In this document: piece by piece, positions 51,685 through 61,984 of the stretch
Position numbering within the stretch: position 1 is the first letter of the stretch
Layout of the letters: the number at the start of each line of letters is the position of its first letter
Assembly: GCF_001267925.1 (NCBI RefSeq)
Contig: NZ_CP011409.1
Location: forward strand, 3,906,001 to 3,970,000
Reading direction: 5' to 3'
DNA from: Herbaspirillum hiltneri N3
Lineage (GTDB): Bacteria > Pseudomonadota > Gammaproteobacteria > Burkholderiales > Burkholderiaceae_D
DNA length: 64,000 nt
Translations under genes and position numbers: made by a program
Notes under the pieces: model-generated
What the model was told of the DNA's origin: nothing
What the model saw: only the letters and a program-made list of their open reading frames with translations
Database searches by the model: none

Positions 51685-53790
51685 ATGAATTTGCTCAAAG
51701 GGACGCCCCGTTCACGCCGGTTTTTAGCGGTCAGTCTATTGGCTGCCAACAACCTGGCATTAGCCCAGACCGCAGGCAATACGCTCACCGAATCCGCACT
51801 CCCCTCAATCAATGTGGTCGCCGACAAAGCGCCTCAGTCGTACCACGCGACGAGCAGCAGCGGCGCAACCCGTACCGACACTCCTTTGCGCGAAGTGCCC
51901 CAGGCCGTCCGCATCATGACCGCGCAGCAGATTGAAGACCTTGGTGCATTGCGTTTGGCCGACACCGTCGATTTCGTCAGCGGAATTACGCGACTCAATG
52001 ACTTCGGCGGCACGTGGGACAACTTTGGCATCCGTGGTTTCAGCAGCACCGACATGGGATTTCTGGTCAATGGATTTCCCGGCTCTCGTGGCTACAATCC
52101 GCGTCGGGACACCGCCACAGTGGAACGGTTCGAGTTCTTGAAAGGTCCGGCATCGGCGATTTACGGTAGTAGCGAGCCAGGCGGCACCATCAACATCGTC
52201 ACGAAGAAACCGCAATTTACACAGAAGAACGTCGCCGAGTTCAGCGTTGGAAGCAGCGGGCTGAAGCGCGCAACCCTGGACACTACCGGCCCGCTCGGCA
52301 AGAGCGTCGCCTATCGCCTCAACGTGATGAGTGAAGAAGGAGACACGCGCTCAAACCTGCTCAGCAATCGCCGCTCCCTGATCGCGCCGGCCATTGCGTG
52401 GGTGATCGACAAAGACACCATGCTGAACTACGAAGGCGAATTTTTGCAGTCAAGTACGCCGCTCGACCGCGGCCTGATTAATGTGCGTGGAGTACTGGGA
52501 ACGCTTCCCCGTGACCGGGTTCTGAACGAGCCATCGGACGGCAACATGAACATGACCAGTAATACGCATCAGCTGACACTTGATCGCACGCTGTCGGAAA
52601 ACTGGCGCGCACGTTTCGGCGCGAGTTACAAGGAGAGCACTTTCGATGGCTACTACACCGAGGCGGACTCGCTCGCCGCGGACAATCGCACATTGAACAG
52701 GCGTCGGACCTGGCGTCAATTGCCGTCACGGGACGTGTCCTTCCAGGCTGAATTGGAAGGAAAATTCAACACCGGCAGCATCGGCCACACCGTCCTGTTC
52801 GGCACGGAAGCTTCCAGGCTGTGGATGAACACGGAGATTTTGCGTTCCGCCAACACCCCCATTGACATCTACAACCCGGTCTATAGCACGGCGTTACCGG
52901 CGCTGATTACACGGACGTCCAGTTCGGATGAATATCAGCGTGTGAAGGCCGTGTTTGTCCAGGATCAGATCAGCCTGTCTCCGCAATGGAAATTACTGGG
53001 CGGTTTGCGTTGGGACCAGTACAACCAGACGGTTCGCAACCGCGTGCCGACCGTCTCCTCCAGCTCGCGGCAGCAAAGTGCGGTTTCACCGCGTACAGGC
53101 ATCACCTATCTGCCCAACGACTGGAGTTCGTATTACATCTCCGCCGGAAAATCCTTTCGCGGCAATAGCGGCACCGACATCAACGGCAAGGCTTTTGATC
53201 CGCAGCACTCCACCGCCTATGAGGCGGGCGTGAAATTGCAGACCCCGGATGAACGTCTGGGCGCCACCTTCGCGGTCTATGACATCACCAAGACCAACGT
53301 ACTGACATCCAGCGATGTAGCTGGTTTCTCGGTGGCTGCGGGCGAGGTGAAAAGCACCGGTTTCGAGGCGGATGTCTTCGGTCAGATCAACACCAACTGG
53401 CGTGTCTCCGGGAATTTTTCCTGGGATGATGCCCGCGTAACGAAGGACAAGACACTGGCAGCCGGAACCCGCCTGACGAACATCCCTGCTTTTAGCGCCG
53501 GCCTGCTGGCCATGCGTGAAGATGCCCTGGCAAACGGGAGTCGCTTTGGCCTGGGCGGCGGCGTCAACTATGTAGGCAATCGCTCCGGCAACACCGCAGA
53601 TACCTACACCTTGCCGGCCTATGCAACGGTGAAGCTGCTGAGCTACTGGCAAATCAATAAAACCGTGCGACTGTCCGTTGACGTGCACAACCTGTTCAAT
53701 CGCAACTACTACGCCGGCTCGTGGGGCAATCTGTATGTCATTCCGGGGACGGAGCGAAGTGTGGTCGGTCGTTTGAAGATGGACTTTTGA
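51685..53790 (+). CDS. TonB-dependent siderophore receptor
   Basis: The 701-aa outer-membrane protein has a signal peptide (residues 1-28), a TonB-box-like SINVVA near residue 40, a plug domain with DTPLREVPQAVRIM and FIRGF-like GIRGFS, and a 22-strand barrel ending in KMDF, with a terminal Phe as expected. It belongs to the siderophore receptor family (TIGR01783 type, FhuA/FpvA/FoxA group). The specific siderophore cannot be told. A Fur-like site lies upstream. It is a single gene with no biosynthesis or ABC genes beside it, and a terminator follows at 53855-53884. Confidence 0.92.
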   Translation: MNLLKGTPRSRRFLAVSLLAANNLALAQTAGNTLTESALPSINVVADKAPQSYHATSSSGATRTDTPLREVPQAVRIMTAQQIEDLGALRLADTVDFVSGITRLNDFGGTWDNFGIRGFSSTDMGFLVNGFPGSRGYNPRRDTATVERFEFLKGPASAIYGSSEPGGTINIVTKKPQFTQKNVAEFSVGSSGLKRATLDTTGPLGKSVAYRLNVMSEEGDTRSNLLSNRRSLIAPAIAWVIDKDTMLNYEGEFLQSSTPLDRGLINVRGVLGTLPRDRVLNEPSDGNMNMTSNTHQLTLDRTLSENWRARFGASYKESTFDGYYTEADSLAADNRTLNRRRTWRQLPSRDVSFQAELEGKFNTGSIGHTVLFGTEASRLWMNTEILRSANTPIDIYNPVYSTALPALITRTSSSDEYQRVKAVFVQDQISLSPQWKLLGGLRWDQYNQTVRNRVPTVSSSSRQQSAVSPRTGITYLPNDWSSYYISAGKSFRGNSGTDINGKAFDPQHSTAYEAGVKLQTPDERLGATFAVYDITKTNVLTSSDVAGFSVAAGEVKSTGFEADVFGQINTNWRVSGNFSWDDARVTKDKTLAAGTRLTNIPAFSAGLLAMREDALANGSRFGLGGGVNYVGNRSGNTADTYTLPAYATVKLLSYWQINKTVRLSVDVHNLFNRNYYAGSWGNLYVIPGTERSVVGRLKMDF

Positions 53791-53811
53791 TCTGTGCAAG
53801 AGGCTTTATGA

Positions 53812-53838
53812 TCTCTTGCATCTCTTGCATCTCTTGCA
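53812..53838. repeat. Three tandem copies of a 9-bp unit
   Basis: TCTCTTGCA is repeated three times without interruption after the receptor stop codon, with a degenerate fourth copy. It is short and probably without function, but its copy number may vary between strains. Confidence 0.6.
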
Positions 53839-53854
53839 TCTTGTGCCTCAAACA

Positions 53855-53884
53855 AACATCCCGCCGGCGGGCGGGATGTTTTGC
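53855..53884. terminator. Terminator after the TonB receptor gene
   Basis: AACATCCCGCC pairs with GGCGGGATGTT around a short GC loop and is followed by T residues. It can serve the plus-strand receptor gene and the minus-strand gene ending at 53925. Confidence 0.75.
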
Positions 53885-53924
53885 AAATCGCTTCTCTTGC
53901 GCGGATTACGGCTTCCGCTAAAGC

Positions 53925-54359
53925 TTACAACTTCCCCGCAGCCACCTCTTCATCAATCACCTCGCGCGCCACCGCCACCGCGTGGTCTTCCGCTTCCTTG
54001 CGCGTGTTGCCGCGGAAAGGGGTGACGTTGGCGCGGCGGAACGGCACCGGATTGTCGTTGCGATGCAGCTGGTAAGCGCCGATCCAGGTTCCGTCGCGTT
54101 GTTCGCTGCCGCTGGCGCGGATGAAGTAGCCCTTGTGTTCGTAAGAGTCGAGGTCAAGTTCGGAGTCGATCAGCGCGCGCGCGAATGCCGCGCCGGCCAT
54201 CTGCGCGGCGTGGACCGTCTCGAAGGGCGAGCCCTTGATGTCCGGGTATTCGTCTTCACCGTCGACCTTGATGCTGCAAAACACGCCCTTCTGGCCGGGC
54301 TTCGTGCTGTCGACCACGATGAAGTGTTTGCCGCGATGGGTGGAACCGTACTGCGCCAT
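53925..54359 (-). CDS. Hypothetical protein (144 aa)
   Basis: Start at ATG 54359 (MAQYGSTHRGKHF); the longer frame from 54476 overlaps the promoter of the divergent methyltransferase gene. The product is soluble, with a duplicated look: GKHFIVVDSTKP and GYFIRASGSEQ each begin a strand-rich half, and the C-terminus is a helix (TRKEAEDHAVAVAREVIDEE). No family recognised; similar short proteins are common in Burkholderiales. Confidence 0.7.
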   Translation of the reverse strand: MAQYGSTHRGKHFIVVDSTKPGQKGVFCSIKVDGEDEYPDIKGSPFETVHAAQMAGAAFARALIDSELDLDSYEHKGYFIRASGSEQRDGTWIGAYQLHRNDNPVPFRRANVTPFRGNTRKEAEDHAVAVAREVIDEEVAAGKL

Positions 54360-54493
54360 TGTTTCTGCCTCAATAGATAATCTGCGAGCATCGTAGCATA
54401 TGCCCCTCTTGCATGGAGGCAATGCCTCGCCCTTGCCTCGTCCTTCCTGCAGGCGGCTACAATATGCGTCAAACAAATTTACAGGACAAGTTC

Positions 54494-55153
54494 ATGGATG
54501 CAGAATTCTGGCTGGAGCGCTGGCGCGACGGACGCACGCATTTTCATCAAAACCGCGTGACGCCGCTGCTGCAAAAATACTGGCCGACGCTGGCGCTGCC
54601 GCAAGGTTGCCGGGTGCTGGTGCCGCTGGCCGGCAAGTCGCTCGATATGGTGTGGCTGGCCTCGCAGGGACATCGCGTGCTGGGCGTGGAATTGTCGCAG
54701 CTGGCGGTCGAACAGTTCTTCGACGAGAACCGCTTGCAGCCGGAAATCCATGAATCCGCTTATGGCCGCCACTATGCGGCCGGCGATGTCGAGATCATTT
54801 GCGGAGATATTTTCAAGCTGGATGCGGGGCTGCTGTCGGAATGCGTCGGCGTCTACGACCGCGCCGCCCTGGTGGCGCTGCCGGCCGACATGCGCGCACG
54901 CTATGCGCAGCACGTCTACGGCCAGTTGTCCGCGCACTATCGCGGCATCCTGATCACCCTCGATTATCCGCAGGAGCAGATGGACGGGCCGCCCTTCTCA
55001 GTCGGCGATGCGGAGGTGCAGGAGATCTTCGCAGCGCATTCCGCCGCGCTGGTGATCGACCGTCGCGACATCCTCGACAAGGAGCCGAAATTCAGCGAGC
55101 GCGGCGTCAGCAGGCTCGATACGGTGGTCTATCAGCTGCAGCGCAAACGCTGA
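54494..55153 (+). CDS. tpm: Thiopurine S-methyltransferase
   Basis: Start at ATG 54494 behind AGGAC gives 219 aa. The TPMT family signature is complete: [15 protein letters not shown] at the N-terminus, [21 protein letters not shown] (SAM motif I), [13 protein letters not shown], and [15 protein letters not shown]. Bacterial members methylate thiopurines and also selenium or tellurium compounds using SAM. The gene stands alone between a divergent hypothetical and a convergent hydrolase. Confidence 0.93.
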   Translation: MDAEFWLERWRDGRTHFHQNRVTPLLQKYWPTLALPQGCRVLVPLAGKSLDMVWLASQGHRVLGVELSQLAVEQFFDENRLQPEIHESAYGRHYAAGDVEIICGDIFKLDAGLLSECVGVYDRAALVALPADMRARYAQHVYGQLSAHYRGILITLDYPQEQMDGPPFSVGDAEVQEIFAAHSAALVIDRRDILDKEPKFSERGVSRLDTVVYQLQRKR

Positions 55154-55169
55154 TTGCCCTCATCGCACC

Positions 55170-56213
55170 TCACCTGAGCTGCCCGATCCTGCGCAGGAAA
55201 TCCTCCACGTCCTTGCTCGCCAGTTCGCGGTAACGATTGTCATACGAACCGACGGTGACGCCGACACTGGTGCAATCCTTGTAGATCTTGCGCTCCTCCG
55301 CCGCCGACAGCTTGTCACTGCTGCCGACCAGGTGGCGGCTCCAGCTGGCGATGTCGGTTTCGGTCATCGGGCAGTTGCGGGTGGAGGTGGCGAGTCGGAG
55401 GTAGTGCACGCCCTGATTGCCGTCGAAGCTGTGATGCGCGCCGTCGTAGACGCGGTAATCAATGACGCCCGGATATTCCTCCTGCATGCCCTTGATCTGA
55501 TCGAGGCAGAACGCGGCAGGCGTGTAGTCGTCCTTGCTTCCCATCAGGAATAGCATCGGCGCACCGGTCTTGTCGTAGCTGCCGTTCTTGCGGAAGCGTG
55601 AATTCTGGCAGCCGGGGAAAGCGGGAATATGGAAGGCGAATTGCAGATTCTTGTTTTCGCGCAGCACGTTGTCGCGAAAGGACTTGACCGCTGTTTCATT
55701 GGCCGCAACGCCACCTCGGCTGAAACCGATGATGCCGATGCGGTCAGCGTCGAAGCGCGGATCGGCGGCGAGGAATTTAAGCGCAAAGAATGCGTCGGCG
55801 GTGTCGGCGGCGTTGCTCACCAGAGTCTGATCTTCCACCGTCCTCTCGACGCCGCGCGGCGTGAACGAATCGACCACGAAGGCAGCAAAGCCGAGCTTGT
55901 TGAAATACGGCGCCCAGAAATCCGTGTCCTTGGCTTCCACGCCGGCACTGCCGTGCGCGATCACGACCACGGGAATCTTGCCGGCCGGCGGATTCGGCGG
56001 CAGCGTCAGGTAACCGAAAATCTCGATCGGCTTGCCGGCCTTCTTGGCCATCTCGAACTTGTTGGCGTATTCAGCCGAAGGGAAGCTCAACTTTTGCTGG
56101 GCGGAGGCGGTACCGGACCAGGACAGCATGGAGCACAGCGCCAGGAGCGGCATCAGTACCTGCGCATGGTGACGAAGATGGCGGAGATGGCGGAATATTT
56201 TTTTCGAGTTCAT
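55170..56213 (-). CDS. Secreted dienelactone hydrolase-family alpha/beta hydrolase
   Basis: Start at ATG 56213 gives 347 aa with a signal peptide up to about residue 38 (TASAQQ). The nucleophile elbow is GFSRGG, the oxyanion region PVVVIAHGSAG, and the catalytic histidine is in YDGAHHSFDG; an Asp in GSKDDYTP completes the triad. Members hydrolyse lactones or esters; the substrate is unknown. The N-terminal RHLRHLRHH stretch is unusual but lies before the hydrophobic core of the signal. Confidence 0.82.
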   Translation of the reverse strand: MNSKKIFRHLRHLRHHAQVLMPLLALCSMLSWSGTASAQQKLSFPSAEYANKFEMAKKAGKPIEIFGYLTLPPNPPAGKIPVVVIAHGSAGVEAKDTDFWAPYFNKLGFAAFVVDSFTPRGVERTVEDQTLVSNAADTADAFFALKFLAADPRFDADRIGIIGFSRGGVAANETAVKSFRDNVLRENKNLQFAFHIPAFPGCQNSRFRKNGSYDKTGAPMLFLMGSKDDYTPAAFCLDQIKGMQEEYPGVIDYRVYDGAHHSFDGNQGVHYLRLATSTRNCPMTETDIASWSRHLVGSSDKLSAAEERKIYKDCTSVGVTVGSYDNRYRELASKDVEDFLRRIGQLR

Positions 56214-56371
56214 GTCTTCTTTCCCAAAAATGCACTCCATCATGCCAGCAAGCACGGCATCTTGGCTGACAAGTGCGTCAGAAGCCGGAGATTGCGAACG
56301 CCTTGACGGCTACTCCCCTCGAAATAAAGCGATAATGCTGTTTTCCCTCAGCCAGCGACGACGTCCAGCCA

Positions 56372-56791
56372 ATGCAAGACCCAGATCAAGACTCTCCCGA
56401 CATCCAGCCGACCCGCCCATGGATCGTGCTCACCACCACCTACGACGTGGAAGCGTGGATCGATAGTTACAACCGGGATTTGCAGCAGGCCGTGAAGAAG
56501 GACAACACCAAGGGTTACGGCATCTGTTTCTGCATGGAACTGGGCGGCGAGGTGTACCTGCACACGACGCCGGAAGGCGACATCCTGCTGGACGTGACGG
56601 AAGAAGCGGAATGGGTGGCGCCGGTGATCAGCGCCGCAACCGGCATCGCGGCGCCGTCGTCATCGGTATGGGCCGTGCCCGGCGACAGGCTGACGCAGCT
56701 GGTGCTGGGACTGAGCGGATTGATTGCGGCGACGCGCATTGTCGTCAGCCACGCCTACAAGACCCCGAAAAACTGGCAGCAAGGCTATTGA
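56372..56791 (+). CDS. Hypothetical protein (139 aa)
   Basis: A soluble protein with a Pro/Asp-rich start, followed by TYDVEAWIDSYNRDLQQAVKK and the beta-rich GYGICFCMELGGEVYLH. It has one weak hydrophobic helix (LVLGLSGLIAATRIVV). No family recognised. A single gene with normal chromosomal composition. Confidence 0.65.
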   Translation: MQDPDQDSPDIQPTRPWIVLTTTYDVEAWIDSYNRDLQQAVKKDNTKGYGICFCMELGGEVYLHTTPEGDILLDVTEEAEWVAPVISAATGIAAPSSSVWAVPGDRLTQLVLGLSGLIAATRIVVSHAYKTPKNWQQGY

Positions 56792-56825
56792 ACGGCGCCC
56801 CCGCCGCCAGTCGGCTTCACTGACG

Positions 56826-56966
56826 TCATTGCGACTTCGGTTTGGTGTTGATGGCGCGGCGGGCGTCGGCGTCGCGTTCGGATTTCTTTTCGAATTCAGT
56901 GCGTTCGCATGCGCACAGGATAAAGGCGATGCAGGCAGCCAGCGAGATGGCGATAAAACGCTTCAT
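56826..56966 (-). CDS. Tiny predicted lipoprotein (46 aa)
   Basis: A 46-residue frame with a lysine-started signal sequence, hydrophobic core (ISLAACIAFILCAC) and a Cys at the expected lipidation point, followed by a short charged tail (RTEFEKKSERDADARR). Such small lipoproteins are often missed because of length. It lies downstream of nothing obvious and 149 bp before the end of dctD on the same strand. Confidence 0.6.
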   Translation of the reverse strand: MKRFIAISLAACIAFILCACERTEFEKKSERDADARRAINTKPKSQ

Positions 56967-57115
56967 GATATTCCCCGATAGTGATAGGTCGACGCCGCAA
57001 GTCGCTGCTGCAAGTCGTTGCTGCAGCGTGGAATCGTCCTCTTGTTTCCCTTGGGCAGGAGTCTAACCCAGGCCGTCCCGAAAACAAAGGATAACGCGTC
57101 TGCCTGGCAGCGTGC

Positions 57116-58456
57116 TCAGCCGCCGCGCGCATTCGCCAGGTCGTATTTCCTGATCTTGTCGTATAACGTCTTGCGCGGAATGCCGAGGTGCTCCGCCGCC
57201 AGCGCGACGTTGCCGTCGGCCCCCGCCAGCGCATCCTCGATCAGCGTGCGCTCATAGGCATCCAGTTGCTGCGGCAGGCTGGCTGCCGCAGTCGCGGCGG
57301 CGGCATCGGCCATGCTACTGTCGGCCACGCCGAGCACCCAGCGATCGGCGAAGTTGCGCAGCTCGCGTACGTTGCCGGGCCAGTCGCGTTGCTGCCACTG
57401 CGCCATGAGCGCCGCCGTCCAGGGCGGCGCCGCCCGGCCATACCGGATTGCCGCAGCGTGGATGAAATGCGCCAGCAGCAGCGGAATGTCTTCGCGCCGG
57501 TCACGCAGGCGCGGCAAATCGATGCTGACCACACCGATGCGGTAATACAAGTCTTCACGGAATGCGCCCTGCGCGCTCAGCTGCAGCAGGTCGGCCTTGC
57601 TGGCGGCGATGACGCGGCAATCGACGGCGATGGACTCGTTGCCGCCCAGGCGCTCCAGCCTGCGCTCCTGCAGCACGCGCAACAGCTTGACCTGCAAGGC
57701 CATCGGCATGCTTTCGATTTCATCGAGGAACAGCGTGCCGCCGTTGGCGTATTCCAGTTTGCCGATGCGGCGTTTTTGCGCGCCGGTAAACGCGCCCGCT
57801 TCGTGGCCGAATATCTCGCTTTCGAATACGCTCTCCGGCAATGCGCCGCAATTGATCGCCACGAATGGCCCCTTGCGTTCGCTGGCGGCGTGCAGCTGGC
57901 GCGCCACCACTTCCTTGCCGGCGCCGGTCTGGCCGTTGATCAGGATGTCGACCGAGGTCGGACCGACGCTGCGGATCAGCGTACGGATCCGCTCCATCGC
58001 CGCCGACTGGCCCACCAGCGCCGGTGTGGCGGGATCGGTCAGCCAGGCTTCGCGCAGGCGGCGGTTGTCGAGCACCAGGTTGCGCTTCTCCTGCGCGCGC
58101 CGTGCGGTCTCCAGCAGGCGGTCGGCGGCGAAGGGCTTTTCGATGAAATCATAGGCGCCGGCCCGCATCGCTTCCACCGCCATGGCGACGTCGCCATGCC
58201 CGGTCACCACGATCACCGGCAGGTCGGCGTCGGCGGCGACCGCATGCGCCAGCACTTCCAGGCCGGAACGTCCCGGCAGTCGTACGTCGGTCACCACGAT
58301 GCCGGCGAAACCGGCGTGCAGCAACGGCAAGGCCTGCTCGGCGTCGGCGCAGGCCTGCACGCTGAACCCGCCCAGCTCCAGCGTTTGCGTGGTGGCTTTG
58401 CGCACGCTTTGTTCGTCTTCAATCAGGATGGCGAGTGCGGTCAATGATGTCTCCAT
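57116..58456 (-). CDS. dctD: Sigma-54-dependent response regulator, DctD type
   Basis: Start at ATG 58456 (MET-SLTAL) gives 446 aa; the longer frame reads into dctB. Receiver domain residues 5-120 with phosphorylatable D57 (VVTDVRLPG) and K107; AAA+ domain with Walker A GQTGAGKE at 175-182 and the sigma-54 contact loop GAFTGA at 221-226; C-terminal Fis-type HTH (NVALAAEHLGIPRKTLYDKIRKY). It activates sigma-54 promoters after phosphorylation by DctB. The gene overlaps dctB by 38 bp. A clear target is the promoter at 61913-61928 in front of the permease. Confidence 0.92.
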   Translation of the reverse strand: METSLTALAILIEDEQSVRKATTQTLELGGFSVQACADAEQALPLLHAGFAGIVVTDVRLPGRSGLEVLAHAVAADADLPVIVVTGHGDVAMAVEAMRAGAYDFIEKPFAADRLLETARRAQEKRNLVLDNRRLREAWLTDPATPALVGQSAAMERIRTLIRSVGPTSVDILINGQTGAGKEVVARQLHAASERKGPFVAINCGALPESVFESEIFGHEAGAFTGAQKRRIGKLEYANGGTLFLDEIESMPMALQVKLLRVLQERRLERLGGNESIAVDCRVIAASKADLLQLSAQGAFREDLYYRIGVVSIDLPRLRDRREDIPLLLAHFIHAAAIRYGRAAPPWTAALMAQWQQRDWPGNVRELRNFADRWVLGVADSSMADAAAATAAASLPQQLDAYERTLIEDALAGADGNVALAAEHLGIPRKTLYDKIRKYDLANARGG

Positions 58457-60278
58457 GAATTGCTGATGCAGGGTCCGGTGCCGGTGCCGGCAAGCGCACG
58501 ATGAATTCGGCGCCGCCCTCGGGCAGATTATGCGCCGACAGGCGGCCATTCATCGCCTGCACGATCGACGACGATATCGCCAGTCCCAGCCCGAGGCCCT
58601 TGCCGCTCGGCTTGGTGGTGAAGAAGGGTTCGAACAGGTGCGGCGCGACTTCGTCAGGAATGCCCGGGCCGCTGTCGCGGATGCGGATGACAGCTTCGCC
58701 GGCTTCGTGCCCGACGATCACCGTCACGCGCTTGTCGGCGACGTATTCGACCGTCTCGACCGCGTCGATGGCATTGCGCAGCAGGTTGATCAGCACCTGC
58801 TCGGTGCGCACCACGTCGCCCATCACCTGCACCGGACTGCGCACATCGATCTCGATGGCCACTGCCTGCTGACGGAACTCGTTGCGCAGCAGCAGCACCG
58901 CCGCCTCCACCGTCTGGGCCACATCGACCACGGCGATCGCGTCGCCGCTCTTGCGCGCGAAGCCCTTCAGCTGGGCGATGATCTTGCCCATGTGGGCGCT
59001 GGCGCCGCTGATGTGTTCGAGATTCTCTTCCACTTGCGGCAACTGGCCGCGACGCATGAATTGCACGGCGTTGTCGGCGAAGGCGCGAATCGCCGCCAGC
59101 GGCTGGTTCAGCTCATGCGTGACGCCTGCCGCCATCTGCCCCAGCATGGCCAGCTTGCCGGCCTGGACAAGCTCATTCTGCGTCGAGCGCAGCAGGCTTT
59201 CGGTCTGCTGCAGGGTGACGTATTTTCCTTCCAGCGCCTGGTTTGCCACGCGCAGCTCCTGGGTGCGCACGGCGATGGTGGCGTCCAGCTCCTGCGCTGC
59301 ACGGCGCAATGCGTCGCGCGATTCAAGCCGTTCCTGCAAGCGCCGCCTGCGCTGGTAGATCGCCCACAGCGAAATCGCCGCGATCGCCATGATCAGCGCC
59401 ACCCACATGGCCCATAGCATGGCAATGCGATTGATGCGCGACTGCGATGGAAACAGCATCAGTTGCCAGTCCTGCTTGTCGATGGAACGCGAGACGTGAT
59501 CGCCGAAACCGCGCCGCAACGGCTTGGGCATCTCGGCCACCGGCGTGATCGGCTGATCGGCGTACTGGTGGGTGCCGGCAAGCTCCTGCTGCAGCTTGCC
59601 GTCGAGCGGGCGCAGGCTGTGATATTTCCATTCCGGGCGGTTGCTGAGGAACACCACGCCACTGTGATCGGCCAATGTGATCGGATCTTCATTGCTGCGC
59701 CAGGTGTGTTCGAACTCGGACAGGTCGACCTTGACCGTCATCACGCCGATCGGCTTGCCTTCCCCGCGCGGCGTACCGGCCGGATAAATCGGCTGGGCCA
59801 TGAAATAGCCCGGTTCGCTGGAGATATTGCCGATGCCATAAAAACGTCCGGAGCCGCCCGCCAGCGCCTCTGCAAAATAGGGCCGGAAGCCGAAATCGCG
59901 GCCGACGAAGCTAGTTTCCTCGTTCCAGTTACTGGCCGCCAGCGTCATGCCGCGCGCATCCATCATGTAAATTGCCAACACCTTCGACTGCATCTGGATC
60001 GCCTGCAAGCTCAGGTTGAGCCGCTGCACCGCAGCTGCATCGCCGGGATGATGCAACACCTGGTCGACATCGGCCAATGCACCCAGCGCGTACGGCATGA
60101 TCTCAAACTTGTCGAGGATGGATTGCAGGTCGAGCGCGACGATTTGCAGCTGGCGTTCGCCGGCAGCATGCAGGTCGCTACGGGCCTTTTCCGCCGCGAC
60201 GAAGTACGACGCAAAAAAAACCGCCGCCGCGCACAGCGCGCCGACGGCGATCAATATTGGAAATTTGCGGGAAGTCAT
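58419..60278 (-). CDS. dctB: Sensor histidine kinase, DctB type
   Basis: Start at ATG 60278 gives 619 aa. Two membrane spans (about 9-27 and 286-308) enclose a periplasmic double PDC (dCache) sensor domain of the kind that binds C4-dicarboxylates. The cytoplasmic part has a coiled coil, the phosphoacceptor H388 in GVTHELNQPLAAIRA, and an ATPase domain with RIRDSGPGIPDE and GKGLGLGLAISS. It phosphorylates the DctD encoded downstream. The gene starts 92 bp after the permease stop. Confidence 0.92.
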   Translation of the reverse strand: MTSRKFPILIAVGALCAAAVFFASYFVAAEKARSDLHAAGERQLQIVALDLQSILDKFEIMPYALGALADVDQVLHHPGDAAAVQRLNLSLQAIQMQSKVLAIYMMDARGMTLAASNWNEETSFVGRDFGFRPYFAEALAGGSGRFYGIGNISSEPGYFMAQPIYPAGTPRGEGKPIGVMTVKVDLSEFEHTWRSNEDPITLADHSGVVFLSNRPEWKYHSLRPLDGKLQQELAGTHQYADQPITPVAEMPKPLRRGFGDHVSRSIDKQDWQLMLFPSQSRINRIAMLWAMWVALIMAIAAISLWAIYQRRRRLQERLESRDALRRAAQELDATIAVRTQELRVANQALEGKYVTLQQTESLLRSTQNELVQAGKLAMLGQMAAGVTHELNQPLAAIRAFADNAVQFMRRGQLPQVEENLEHISGASAHMGKIIAQLKGFARKSGDAIAVVDVAQTVEAAVLLLRNEFRQQAVAIEIDVRSPVQVMGDVVRTEQVLINLLRNAIDAVETVEYVADKRVTVIVGHEAGEAVIRIRDSGPGIPDEVAPHLFEPFFTTKPSGKGLGLGLAISSSIVQAMNGRLSAHNLPEGGAEFIVRLPAPAPDPASAIHGDIIDRTRHPD

Positions 60279-60369
60279 GGCTGGAGAGGTGCGCTGAACA
60301 TGGATGCCGCCATGATACCCGCTGGAGCACCCTGCCTTACCCTCTCCTGCCTTGCTTGCCGCAACTCCA

Positions 60370-61704
60370 TCAGTCTTCGTCCTTGAGGTAGCCGACCTTG
60401 CTCGGATCACGCATGCAGAAAGTGATCAGCAAGGCGATCGCGCATATGACGGACACGTACCAGTAGAAATTGGACTCCATACCGGCCGCCTTGAACGACA
60501 GCGCGACGAACTCGGCCGAGCCGCCGAAGATGGCGTTGCCCACCGCGTACGACAACCCGACGCACAGCGCGCGCACTTCCGGCGGGAACATCTCGGCCTT
60601 GATCAGGCCGCTGATCGAGGTGTAGAAGCTGACGATGCACAACGCCAGGATCGCCAGGCCGAAGGCCGCGTACGGGTCGGTGACGTCCTTGAGCATATGC
60701 AGGATGGGTACGGTGCAGAGGGTACCCAGCGCACCGAACAGCAGCATCATGTTGCGGCGGCCGATCTTGTCGGACAGCGCACCGAACAGCGGCTGCAGGA
60801 TCATGTAGACGAACAACGCGCCGGTCATGACCGCGCTGGCGGTCTTGGCATCCATGCCGGCGGTGTTGACCAGGTATTTCTGCATGTAGGTGGTGAAGGT
60901 GTAGAACATCAGCGAGCCGCCGGCGGTGAAGCCGACCACGGTGAAGAAAGCGCGCTTGTGCTTCCACAGGCCGGCGAAGGTACCGGCTTCCTTCTTCTTC
61001 CGGGTCTCGTCGGTAGCGGTCTCGGTCAGCGACTTGCGCAGGTACAGCGCGATCAGCGCGCCGCATGCGCCCAGCACGAACGGCACACGCCAGCCCCAGG
61101 AACGCAACTCCTCATTGCTCAGCGTCTGCTGCATGACCACCAGCACCAGCACCGCCAGCAACTGGCCGCCGATCAGCGTGACGTACTGGAACGAGGCGAA
61201 GAAGCCGCGATTGTTCTTGGGTGCGACTTCGCTCATGTAAGTCGCGCTGGTGCCGTACTCGCCGCCCACCGACAGGCCCTGGAAAAGGCGCGCCACCAGC
61301 AGCAGGAACGGCGCCGCTGTGCCGATCACGGCATAGGTAGGCAGGAAGGCGATCATCAGCGAGCCGCCGCACATCATCAGCACCGAGATCATCATCGAGG
61401 TCTTGCGGCCGTGCTTGTCGGCGATGCGGCCGAACAGCCAGCCGCCGATCGGACGCATCAGGAAACCGGCGGCGAACACGCCGGCGGTATTGAGCAGTTG
61501 CGTCGTGGTGTCCCCCTTGGGAAAGAAGGCCGGTGCGAAATAGATCGCACAGAACGAATAGACATAGAAGTCGAACCACTCGACCAGGTTACCCGACGAG
61601 GCGCCCAGGATCGCGAAGATGCGCTGCCTGGTGGTGGATGGTCCGGTAGCGACGGATGCGGCCGGAGCCGGCGTCGGTGGCGTGGTGGAAACTGTTTGGG
61701 TCAT
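60370..61704 (-). CDS. MFS permease of the metabolite:H+ symporter type (dicarboxylate/alpha-ketoglutarate)
   Basis: The 444-aa protein has 12 membrane spans and the MHS-family motifs: [16 protein letters not shown] at the first span, [12 protein letters not shown] in the first loop, and [20 protein letters not shown]. This group takes up alpha-ketoglutarate, dicarboxylates or related acids with protons. Start at 61704 has GGAGATAGC upstream. It is followed by dctB and dctD and preceded by a sigma-54 promoter, so its expression is probably induced by its own substrate through DctB/DctD. Confidence 0.9.
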   Translation of the reverse strand: MTQTVSTTPPTPAPAASVATGPSTTRQRIFAILGASSGNLVEWFDFYVYSFCAIYFAPAFFPKGDTTTQLLNTAGVFAAGFLMRPIGGWLFGRIADKHGRKTSMMISVLMMCGGSLMIAFLPTYAVIGTAAPFLLLVARLFQGLSVGGEYGTSATYMSEVAPKNNRGFFASFQYVTLIGGQLLAVLVLVVMQQTLSNEELRSWGWRVPFVLGACGALIALYLRKSLTETATDETRKKKEAGTFAGLWKHKRAFFTVVGFTAGGSLMFYTFTTYMQKYLVNTAGMDAKTASAVMTGALFVYMILQPLFGALSDKIGRRNMMLLFGALGTLCTVPILHMLKDVTDPYAAFGLAILALCIVSFYTSISGLIKAEMFPPEVRALCVGLSYAVGNAIFGGSAEFVALSFKAAGMESNFYWYVSVICAIALLITFCMRDPSKVGYLKDED

Positions 61705-61912
61705 TGCTATCTCCAGGTTTGTAAGCGGCCGGCGGCGCTCCGCGAAAAATCACGGGGCAAACCGGCTGTTTGATGTTGGTGTCAGGCGCGTGCCTGCAAT
61801 CGCTGCCGCCAAGGCGGTGCGACAGGAGCGAAAAAGGACATTGGTTTGCCGGGTTGCGGCGGAGGAAGCGGCCTCACATCTGTCTCCTGCTTTCTTGTTT
61901 TGGAGACCTGTA

Positions 61913-61928
61913 TGCAGGCATCGTGCCA
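61913..61928 (-). promoter_or_regulatory. Sigma-54 promoter of the permease-dctBD operon
   Basis: On the minus strand TGGCACGATGCCTGCA matches the -24/-12 consensus (TGGCACG, four bases, TTGCA) except one base. It lies about 210 bp upstream of the permease start. Confidence 0.75.
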
Positions 61929-61984
61929 GTAAGCGGAGCTTGCTCAAGCGTCTGATTTCAAACGGGTTTTCGAAATCTGTTGCG

